DNA from: Biomphalaria glabrata
Lineage: Eukaryota; Mollusca; Gastropoda; Planorbidae
Direction of reading: 5' to 3'
Assembly (NCBI RefSeq): GCF_947242115.1
Contig: NC_074720.1
Location: forward strand, 14,587,145 to 14,651,144
Length of the DNA: 64,000 nucleotides
Part shown: positions 23,101 to 35,100 of the stretch, piece after piece
Layout: each line of letters begins with the position of its first letter
How positions within the stretch are numbered: the stretch's first letter is position 1
The notes under the pieces: model-generated
Databases searched by the model: none
Seen by the model: the letters and a program-made list of their open reading frames with translations, nothing else
What the model was told of the DNA's origin: nothing
Made by a program: the position numbers and the translations under genes

Positions 23101-26100
23101 GGGCTTTTGCAAGAGAGGATTTAAGCCTCTCAAGCCCTGACTCTAATGGAGTTTGATGATGATGATGAGTATTTCTTATTAAAAATTTATAATTTTTCAG
23201 TTAATGAACTATTAAAATAATAGTATTCCAAAGGCAGAGCCAAATGGTAAAGCATTTGGTTTCCAAACTGAAGGGTCTCAAGTTGAAATCGCTGTGAAGA
23301 CTCAGATTTTTATCTTCAGGATTTTCAGAATGTGTCCACCCAACTCTAATAGGTACCTGACATACATATTTGGGGAAGTAAAGTACACTTGGTTATTGTG
23401 CTAGCCTCTTTATACCCTGATTAACTGATGATGATGATTAAAGCCTTGTTAACTATCTATATTCATTAAAGCCATGTTACAGTTAAATCAAGATGGTCAT
23501 TAATAAAGCATATGTGAATGGGATAAGAATGAAGCTTGTAAGTTTTAATAGTTATCTGCTCACAAGGAATTTCTTTTTCATCATCCAGATTAAAGTCATC
23601 ATAATTATGAATAAGACTGGAGTTCATTCTTAACTTATTGCCATTTATATTTATATGGCTTTTAATCTTCCAGTGCATTCATTTGCAATGTTTTGGACAC
23701 ACTTCTAAATAAAATAAACTTTTTCAAAATGTCATATAATTGATATCAGGATTTTCACCAATAATTAGGTGTCTGGAAGTTCCTGTTAAACCATCAAGGT
23801 CCAAGTTTTATTTATTCTCGCAAAAGTAGAACTTTTTTAAATCAAGAAAAATGATAAACTCAAATCAATGTTAATTAACTAGCACTGCTAACTTCACCAA
23901 TGGATTTAAATATTGAACTATATCTTAATGGGCATTCACCAATGAATTTAATTATTGAATTATGTCTTACTGGGCAAACTTCATAAAATGGATTTAATTA
24001 CTGAATTATATCTTACTGGGCAAACTTCATCAATGGATTCAATTACTGAATTATATCTTACTGGGCAAACTTCATCAATGGATTTAATTACTGAATTATG
24101 TCTTACTGGGCAAACTTCAACAATGGATTTAATTATTGAATTGTCTTACTGGGCAAACTTCACCAATCTGCAATATCCTTATCAATCTTGAGGTAGCAAG
24201 GGTGAATCTGATGAAACGAAAAACAGGTTTCTCTGTAGCTAGAATATACAGTGCCATGACATCCACGATGCCAATTGGTACAATGAAAAATGTGATTGTT
24301 TCCCAAAGGCTCATCACTCTCTTGATCACATACTAGAGGAAACAAAACATCTACATTTACAAAATGTGAAGGTACATTTTTCTCTTTAGTTATTTTATTA
24401 GAAGTGAATATTTTTTTTTATGGATACATCCAAAGGGAGGTAAACAAGTGCCAAAATAAAAAAAGGTTAAATAAATTTATGAAGTAAAATTTCATGTTAA
24501 GAAACAGCCAAGTTTAACATCAAGAAATATATAAAATGGCAGCTTTTTTTTAAGACTAAATTTTGTTTCACAGTGGGTCTGTTGCAAGAATAAAGATCAG
24601 TATGAATGTTTTCTTATGGGTTTTAATTGTAAAAATACAATTATATGTTGGAATATAGTTAACTATGTCAAAATTGAAAAGGTCCAGTGTGTGGTAGAAG
24701 AGAATCATAAACAAAAAAGTTGAAAGATTTACAAAATTAAAGGAACACCTAACCAAAGTTTCAACAAGAATTAGTATTCTATAGTTGAACCAAGGTTTAC
24801 TTGTAAAATGTTTTACATGTTGCGGATGTTCCTTCAGAGTTGAAGACAATAAATTTCCTAATCCAAACCTCCCACAGGATGACTGGGGATTGCAGCAGGC
24901 AGGGTATGAACCATCAAGATGACCAAGCGACAGTCCAGCATACATTAAAGCCCAAGATTTTATGAGGGTATAATTTGGCAAGTGCATCAATTTACTACAA
25001 TTACATCAATCTATGGTATTTAATTTTTTTTAGAGCTTGGTGGAGGACCAGGGATTAAACTAATATCCTTGAATTCAAAATCCTAACCTTCTTTGTAATT
25101 CAAGTTTAAAGAAACAATGGCTTAGTAGACATGTGCTTCAGCGCCTTATCTTACCAACTAAACCCATACAGTATGTGTCAGTGTAAACTTACTCTGAGCA
25201 TTAAAATTCCACAGTTGAAGGAGACAAAGGCCAAATTGTAGTAGAAGAAAGCAAACCTATGTCTTCTGTTGTGGATAAAGATCTCATCTGCCATGTGCAT
25301 GACTGTGACAGTGACATCAACAAAGTGAAGGAAGATGACACAGGTTCTGAGAACTATGCCAAGTTTTCTGGCATACCTCTCCAGGAACATCAACTCTTTG
25401 AGCTTGGACCACAACTCTTTTTTCTGTCAATCACAAAATGATGAATATTACTTTACAATCTATTCAGCAAATATAGCATTTACTTGCCAAACTTTTGTGA
25501 GCTTTCAAAGTTCCAATACTCTTGGTTACTTAGTACATTTGATGGCACAAGAAATGTGTATGATGATGGTTCTTCCTTCTCACAATAAACTACTGTTCTA
25601 GTTGCCATGAAGTGAGGGTAGGGGTGACTGTTTGTTCCTGGCTGACACAAATGACCAAAGCCAGTGTACTAGAGGTGGTCAAGCAAGAAAAGTGAATGGA
25701 CATTCTCAAAACCTACAGTAATGAATTCACAACATGCAGATAGCCTATGAAATGATCAGGTGACCTTTTTGAATGAATGATGTAAAGCGTATGGTGTTTC
25801 TATGAGTCTCTAGAAGCTGTGAATACTATATAATTTGGAGAGAGAAATTGTAAATTTTAGTTCAGTACAGTTCAGTTAAATGTATAGTAATTGTTAAATG
25901 ATACCATTATATTTTGTTCAGTTATATGTACAGTTAACGAGGTACCATACAACTATGATTTGTCTTGTTCAGTTTATGAATTTGTTAAGACATTATGTCT
26001 ACCCCTAGCTATATGAAAAGAGAGAGACACAACAATATTAATGTACAATAGACACCTTAGCTTTTGTCTTCTGCAAGATAGCAGGATTTAAAAATTACAT

Positions 26101-29100
26101 TCGTAAATAGTAATTAGTATACAAGTACTTGAATTTAAAAGGTCATAATATATAGTCATTTATATGATAAGATAATGCTGAACATTTAATAAATAAATTT
26201 TAACAATATAATCTACAATTAAATGATTATTACATTAGGCCTAAAAGTTTATTAATGTTTCCTAATTTTTTATACAATGCAGTAACACATCTGATGAAAC
26301 ATTTATATAATTTTCAAGGTACATCCTCAAATGTATCAAAAATAAACTTACCATGAACTGTAAATGATGAGGAATTTTAAGAGCAGATGAAACCATCAAT
26401 GGAAAAATTAGCCTGGTATGGCAGGTAGAAAAAAAGAAAAGGATAAAATTAAATTACTTAGATTTAAATTTAAATATAAAAAAAATATAGTTTTAAAAAA
26501 TCAATTAAAAAGAAAGTGGAATAGAAGATCAAATTATTTATTTTTTTTTGCAATACAGAAAATAAAAATAGTTCACTTTTGTTTTTATTTATTTTAGACA
26601 TATATAAGTATTCTATTCTTTATTGCCTGACTGACAGAAAATATGAAGAGAATAGCCTGACTTTCTTGGCTATCTAATGCTGTTGTTTTGACGTGAAAGA
26701 AAGCTATCTTAATTTGCAAGTTTGACATGAAAGAAATGGTTATAGTTTAACATTAATAGCTATTAAATACTTTTTTTTTTAAATCTTCAAATGAATTTTT
26801 AAGCTAATGAACATTTTAAGGATTTTTAGTCCTATTTTCAAGATTCCTCTTCCAAATTCTTTTTTTTTAATGTAAGCACACAACCTCAAATTGTTCTTCC
26901 TAAAAATATATTTCCATTAAAAAACTTAATTTGAGTGTCTCTGCCCCCCCCCCCCCCCCCGGCCTCAAATCCCACACAAAAAAATAGGCATCTAACTTAT
27001 TTTTGTGCATCTTATCTGTGGGTTATACACGTTTCTACAAATGAATGGCAGCTGTGCAGGGAATACAAAGATGCAGTCATTACAAAATTTATTTTACTCA
27101 TAAACTTAGCATAACAGAAACTATGGGCACATCAGTGAGTCTTTATACCTCCTATAGCTTGCTATGTGGTTGTGAAATGTACTTTGGAATGCTTTATGAA
27201 CATCTCATTATAAACCTCAAGATAACATATTATAATTAGTACACTCTATTTGCACAAATATGCACACTATACGCTACAAAGTTTGAACTACAAGAATACC
27301 CGTGCTGCTGATTGCCCCAGGAATGAATAGCCTATACAATAAGGCTGAGCACTAGCGGATGCACAATCAGTCCAATACTAGGGCCCAGCTCAGCAAATCT
27401 TTCTCCACCATCACCAGATACGACTGTAGGCTCCTATTTCACATGCATGTTGAACTCTATGTATTGCTTGTTGGAACAACAACTGGAGCATAATTGCATC
27501 TCGAGGGACAGGAATCTGATGAGCAACAACTTTATGCACATGTTGGGTATACATTCTATTTTTACACGTGTGCAGGTTATACTCATATGTAGGGTATATG
27601 CACAAAAATAAAAAGTAAAAAGTACCCAAGAATGAGAAGAGTTTAGAGAAAGGGAATAACACTGTTCTACTATACAGAGAACCAATGATAATTCATGATT
27701 ATTAAGTCAAGTGGATTTATTCTGCTCTGAATACTTCTAATTTATTTACAAATTTAATAATTAATTATAAGAATTTTTTTTTTCGAGTGTAAATAAAAAA
27801 AATATTACGAATTTCCTTTAGCCAAAGCTCGTCTAGACCATCTAAGCATTCCTTTAACAGAGTGACGGGACATTAGACCTTCTTCATACTGCCTCAGGTA
27901 AGAACACTGGAAACGGATAAACAGAGATATAATCCTAATTTAAGATTTGAGGTGTTGAGAGAAAGTGAAGTTGGTTTTTATTGACAAACACAAAAAAAAG
28001 AATCTCTATTCAAGACTTAAAACATTAATTTCTCTATCAAGCTCAAGCATCAAACAATTTTTATCTATGCAGTCATCAAAAGTGTGTCTTGGTTTTAAAT
28101 ATATAAATCTCAGCTAAAACTAATGATTATAGCCATCCAAATTTACCTTCATCATAGTCAAAATACGTTCTATTGCAATTTTCTCAGCTTTCTGGGGATC
28201 AACGTCTCCAGATTTAACCAGTTTGAAATGCTTAGAGAAAACGAAAGGATGTTGAATCGCAGTAAATTTTTCCACTTCTAGCCAATCAGCATCAGCTATA
28301 AATCTGAAAAGAAAGCAGAAATCAAAATAGTTTTTTCGTAGGCCTAGTTGTGAATATTTTAATTTTACATTTTGTATATAATTGTCATAAAAAAAGCATT
28401 TTATTAAGTTAAAAAAAATGAACAATTAGAATGAAATAAAATCAACTTAAGACTAAGTAGCTTTGACAGGAAATCAATTACTAGTGCTTTGAAACACAAA
28501 ATTAATATTTTACAAATTCTATCACCAACTTGTTCTGGTGCTTAAAACAAGTAATTGTGTTATGTCTGAGATTATTCAGCATTTCTAGAGTACGGTTGAT
28601 AATTTGAGTCTTTGATTCATCCTCAGATACAAACACTGGAAAAAATAATAATGGAATGTTAAGGCTTTTGACAAAAAAAAAATAGAAAAAGAAAACTATT
28701 AATGAGTTAGAAGTATATAATTAATGATCGTTTCAGCCATTTCTATATGAAAAGGACACTTTCACTTTGGAATAATACTAAAGGGGCATAGCGGCCAGAT
28801 TGGGACAATGCTTTTCTACCAGACAAAGGATCCTGAGGTCTAATTCCAAAAAGGGTTAGAATTTTCAATCAGTCCACCTACAGCTTTAATGCCAAATATT
28901 TTTGAGAGAACATATAGGGCAGTTTATAGTGGATCTAATTTACTTTTTGCCCAAGAAAGGACCTCAATGTCTCAAAATTTTCAAATGAGCAATCATTAAT
29001 TTTAATTAGTTACTGTGAAATAATAGGGGGAAAAAAAAGTATAGAATCATTATTTTATTCTAGTCATTCAGTAAAACCTATGGTAGAAATAATTTGAAAA

Positions 29101-32100
29101 ATATTTTCATATTATTTCCAAAAAATTTTAAGCAGTTTTTGGGGGATCCTGAACTAACCAGAAAAAGAAAATCCACATTAAATTTATAATAAAACATCAT
29201 TCCCTAAATAAACAAACATGAAATACCAATTGAACATATTTTGGAAATGGTAAATTTCAAAACATGATGCAAAAGTTTTTAGGTCACCATTTTTGTTCTC
29301 ATTATAAAACAGGCCATTAAAATCATTAAATAGCCAAAAGTTTAATTGAATTAATTCATCAATGAAACAAACCAAAAGTAAACAACAGTATGTACCATCA
29401 TAGCGAATGACTGCATTGGTAATAACAGAGTTGATTAAAAGAGAGAGTACAATCTGACCAAGTGCTTGAATGAACATCTGAAACAATTACATCTCAACAT
29501 AATACTATAAAGTGTTGGGTTGAAACTATTAAAGAAATAATACAGCAGACATACCATGTGGCGCAGACAAGATATCAATATGCAAAAATTAGACTAGTTA
29601 AGTTTAAGGGTTAAGAATATCATGATTCAATCAAAATGTGATAATAGCCCATGAATACAATCCTCATCTCCTTCTTTCCTAGTGTTATTAGAGCATGGAG
29701 TGCATTGCCTGAGTCAGCCAGGAAAACCAAAGACTTGGCAGAATTTAAGTCATTGATTAACATGCATAACTAGATTGACCTAGGAACACATGTAGGATGT
29801 AACATCTTCTTCTTTGAAGTAATGTCTATATTTCATAAGATAAGATAGTTATTCAAAGCTAATTAATCTGAAAAAAGTCATATGTATTTTTAATGTTTTT
29901 TATCAGTTAGCATTGATTTCCATTTATGCTTCTAGTTAATTTTGTTCAAACCATATATTAAATAATTGAAAACTACTTTAATTACACTGGGTATTCACAT
30001 TGGAATTTCACAAGCATCATATCTATTTTTGAGAAGTAAAGTTGTTGTTTTTTTAAAAGTACAGATTCAATAACCTTTCCAATGCACATTTCCCAATTAC
30101 CACCCCACCCAACTTTTCTTGTCCCCTGACAAAAATCTGTCAACTAGTGAAAAGAATGAATACCCATAGGACATAATTATCTTCTTCCTTTGCAGCAAAG
30201 TCTGTAATTAATAAGATAAAAAGGCTAAAAAAAATTAATTAGCCTGCCACCCCCTTCTTCCCAACCAAGTCAGAAGTATTAGTTTAGTCCAACAATCTAA
30301 CTGAAAGTATGAATTTAAAATCATTCTCACCTTTTTAGCACTAGTAATTTTAAAATCCTCATGCAGCACACAGAGGGCCATGATAATGGAGATGGAACCA
30401 CGAATATTGCATAGGCACATGACCAGGATGTTGCTCCAGGTCAGACAATGTCCAGTGTACAGCAACAAAGGGCTCATCATCAAGATAACACTTACCCTAA
30501 AACCATAAACAAGCCTGCCATTTTAATTGCTACTAACATATCTAAAAGTAAAGAAAAGTAAAGTTCCCCTTGCAGACCTTGTGGTCTATAGGGCAGATGA
30601 TGTAAAGGTCATCTGTTTCGATGGCCTACGGTTAACAAGGGTGTCATGTGGCCAGCACAACGACCAACTGCCTTTACTTTTCCCTAACTAATGTCAGGTA
30701 CCCATTAGAGCTGGGTGGACTCAGAGGCGCACGAAGATCCTGCAATAAAAAATCCCAGTCTTCACCAGGATTTGAACCCCGGTCCCCGGTTTGGAAGCCA
30801 AGCGCTTTACCGCTCAGCCACCGCGCCTCCTACTAACATATCTACAGATGCTAAAATAACCTAAAAGCTGAAAGATTTTTAGAATTTAAAAAAATATTCT
30901 AAACTCATGATGGGCTCAAGAAAAACTGGTCCACCTCAAATCTGATATGTGGATGAAATCAAATGGGACCTCACGCAGTGGACATAGATGTTGACTACTG
31001 GGAAAATGTAGCATTAGACCAACTGCACTCTATGTGGAGAGAGATGGTGACAAAGAAAGCTATGGACAGAGAAAATGCATTGGCCTCAGCTCTAGAAGAA
31101 AAAGTGTGCCAAACAAAAAATGGCTAGATTTTCTACCAAAGAAAATGCCACCTTCACCTGAGTTACATGTAGAGGAGAATGTCTCTCTAGCATAGGGCTC
31201 ACATGAAAAAGTGTTCTTGGAGATGAACCATAATCATTCTATGACTAAAGAAGGCAAACCAGATATCATGACCAAATTAATAATTTTACTTTAACTTGAA
31301 ATAATTTTTAATGTATTTATATATTTGAAATTAAGAATTTCTGCATTGTCTGATAATGTAAAAAAAAAAATTACCTATATTGGCTAAATACAAGAAGTTA
31401 AAAGCGTATTGCCAGATTTGATTACAGATGAACAAACAACAAAGAAAGCAATTTAACTGAACGATTTTTTTTTTAAATACATAACTCAAGCTGCGTTTTT
31501 TAATCACTATGCTGAACAAATGAAATACAAAGATTGAATATTGTATAATTATGATGAGTACTGAAGCAATAAGCTGATCATTGAGTTGACCACATAAAGT
31601 CTGTAGTCCATAAAGTACTAATTTCATGGTTAATGATATGCTGAACTATATTTCACCAGTTTTTGTAATTAAATATAATAAATCTATGTGTTGAGGCTGT
31701 AATTGACTATTACAAGCTATTTGAATAGGTAATCAACTATATAAAGGGATTTTACATTGTGATTAAAAAAACATTATTTGATCATGTTCTAAACTAGGTT
31801 GAATTTTTATTGTGAGTTAGAGCAAAGCAAATCCAAAACTTACCTGACAATGTTTAGGATAAAAAACACAACAAAGATGTAGCCCACATCATTTAAAGTT
31901 ATGTTTGGCTTGACAACAGTAATGAAGAAAATGCCTGAGATCATGACCAAATTTGTATTGAAATAAGTAGAAAAGACATGAAGAAACCTGTAGAGTCAAT
32001 CAGTCATTTAATCATTCAAATTTCAAAAAGAAATTGTGCAGTGCATCATAAATCTCAAACTCAATCTCAATCAGCTTCTCAGTATTTATTTTTTATTTCA

Positions 32101-35100
32101 ATGTAATGTTCAGAAGATATTTTAAATCAAAACAGCCAGGTGCTAAAAAAAAAAAGAGTTAACATATATTTTTTTCATACAATTGAATTCAATGTATAAA
32201 ACAAAATTTTGCTTTTCTCTGTAAAATTTTGAGTAAGAAAACCTGCATAATTTTTAGTGTTAGTTAAAATTAGGCCTAGTATTGGTAATTTGTTTTTTAA
32301 AGAATTTCCAGTAATAAAATATTAACTTAGACACTGCGGAAACCACAAATGACAATTGGACGAATGATGTCACATATCATAATAGGTATCTTTGTTCTGA
32401 TTGTAATCTGTGGTTGATAGGAACAAATTCTGGTCATATAATTACCTGATAAGAAATTTCTCTGTGCCCTCTACCATAAATGACCTCTTTCCTGTCAAAG
32501 AAATGCCCATTGATACTACAGCTATAACACCAGACATTCTACACAGCTGAGCTGGGGAAACAAAAAAAAAAAAATGTAGCCCTTTCAGACCTTACAATCT
32601 ATGGGTAGATGATATAAAGCTAATCTATTAATGTGGCACTGTTAATAAGAGTGTCATGTGGCCAGCAGAATGATTAACCATCGTTACTTCTCTAATATGT
32701 CAAGTGTCCTAAAATCTCTAAGATCAAAATCACAGTCTTCATCAGGATTTGAACTCGAGATCCCTCGGTTTACAACAGGCCAACTGTTTTACCACTCAGC
32801 CGCGGGGAATCATAGAAAGTTGTTTAATTCAAAATTCTGAATATGTTTTAATAATAACTACTTAGAGCAAGAATATATATGAAAGCAACAAACAATCGGA
32901 TATGAACAATCAAATGTTTAGAAATCACAACAATCTTGCTCTCAAAATGCATTCTAACACATCTACTATATCATTTTATTCCAATGTATTAAATAAGATA
33001 ACATAAAGCAGTAGATACACAACACAGTGTACATTACATCAGTTGACAATAGTTGACATAGAAGAGAATAGACAAAAACCTACCTAGGATATAGCACAAG
33101 TAAATAGAGGCCACCATTATGCATATTTCATTAACTGAGTCTTTGACAATGCGAGCCAACCAGTAGGCTACTAATTTGGAGGCAAGGAGCCCTAACAGTG
33201 GGGCCATAAAAATTCCTACAATATGAACTGGAAAAAAATTAACATTTTTAAGTTTTGAAATAAGGAAAACGTAAAGAAAATATTTAGCCAATCAATATGG
33301 GGTTTACAGTTAAAAGTTGAACAAAAACATTTCCACCAATGAGTATCAAGCACACACAAACATTAAATATTTTAGACCAGAAAAAAAATCCTAGGTTCAA
33401 ACTCAGCCTCATCCTGTGAGAGGTTTGGGCTATAATTTAATTATTTTGAAGGAACATCCAAAACAAGTAAACATTTTACAAACATTTTTTTTTACAAACT
33501 TGCAGTAATTATGTATATAATAGGACAGTGTCAAACTTTTATTAAAAATATGATCAGATAATAACAAGATTCTACTAGAATTCTTAAGGTAAAATATTCT
33601 GAAATGAAAAGGTCATGAACCACATTTTGACTATGCTGGAAAAACAGTGCTATTGACTGACCTGGTAGAACAGAATCTCCTTTGATGACATTGTAAAGAA
33701 TAGCACACTTAAACAGAACAAAAGTTTCAATGTTTCCCATCAGGGCTTCTAACTCCAAGAAGAGCTGAATTTTATAGGGGGCAGCTGAAACAAAGTAACT
33801 GTAAGATAATTTTATGTTGTAATACTGACTTTTTGCAAAAACATTTAAAATACCAATGGAATAATGTAAATCATTATACAACGATGTGCAACTGGATAAA
33901 GACATCAACAACAGGATAGCCAAGATAATGGACACTATGTCTTGGCTGCAGAAAAGAGTAAGGGACAATATCTTGCTGATTAACAATACCAAAGCCTTAG
34001 TCTACCAGACCTGTGTGATGAGCACTCTATTACATGGTATAACAAAAATAACAAATGAGGATGTGATGTAAAGAGCAAGGTCCCAGAACATCTGTGCTGT
34101 TATCAGCAGCAGACACCTTGGCTGGCTTGGTCATGTTCAGGGAATGCCACAAGGTCAACTTCCACAAGACATTTTGTATGGTGATCTAACAGAAGGCAGG
34201 AGAAATGCTGTGGTCATCCGCTTTTAAGGTATACTGATGTATGCAAATGTGCACTCTTTTCTGTAGTCAAGACATAGTGCTCTTCAAAATCAACATCAAC
34301 AGTTGGGAAAAAGAGACATTGGATTGATCCACATGGAGAGTGAGCATAAAGAAAGTTTCCCAGATTGCAGATGGCATACACAACAGAAGTAGAAAGAAGG
34401 GTGAAAATACAATAGTGGTAATGCATGCATGCAAAATGCATTGTAATATCCTTAAAAAATATTAATGAATCAGGGACACAATTTTTTTTTAATGAGTTTA
34501 AAAATTAATTGTGAATTATCATTTATAATACTATACCATTTAGCATCATGTAGTTTAAACTGAATGAGACAGAATTAATTAATTGCATAAGGAGAACCTT
34601 ACATGAAATGAGCCAGGTTTCAGGCCAGCAGATAATTGTTGCTATACTATACTTAACAATCTATATGAGTGAGGTTAGCTTTCATTAATTCTACTCAGAA
34701 TAAACTTTCTAAAAAATGTTATAATGCATAATATGCTTCAATTAAAAAGTTGAAACGCATTTAAAAAAAAATGTTAGAACTGTCAAGAAACTTACAAGAT
34801 GTGAAAAGTAAAATAGACAAACATTATCACTTACATAAGCGCTTCAAAAAACCCATTGTCAAAATGGGGGCAGGCATTACAATAACAGAGCTCAAAATAA
34901 CAGCATGATTCCAATTCCATCCATAATTGAACAACTTTGTAGCAGCAGCTCCCACTATTCCAATTACAATAACTGAAAGATTAGAAGAAAAGCATTTGTA
35001 TATGAAAAGTATAGGCTCTACATCAATAACATTAGCCTGCTAGTAACATTCAATACATCTGCTCAACGTCTTAGAAAAATGGAAGTTGATTTAAATTAAT

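Larger units (their letters stand above)
18631..23436 (+). mobile_element. I-type LINE (LINE B) with composite 3' end
   Basis: The insertion is flanked by the 12-bp repeat ATTAAAGCCTTG at 18619-18630 and 23437-23448, inside a 30-bp satellite. It begins GGGGACAGTGCCCGCC. About 850 bases of 5' leader without a gag-like ORF come first, followed by a broken ORF2 with endonuclease, RT and RNase H. ORF2 ends at 23156 in (GAT)n. A further 270 bases follow that look like an old SINE-A copy, ending again in (GAT)n at the target duplication. It lies in the SLC9C intron between exons 16 and 17, opposite to the gene. Confidence 0.88.

Noticed and set aside
24129-24345. Three overlapping frames at 24.13-24.35 kb
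   Set aside because: Only the minus frame YVIKRVMSLWETITFF fits the voltage-sensor domain and both exon phases; the others are shadows.
30780-30829. tRNA gene suggested by A and B boxes on the minus strand
   Set aside because: The cloverleaf is not complete and a 220-bp body and tail with target duplication follow, so it is a SINE head.
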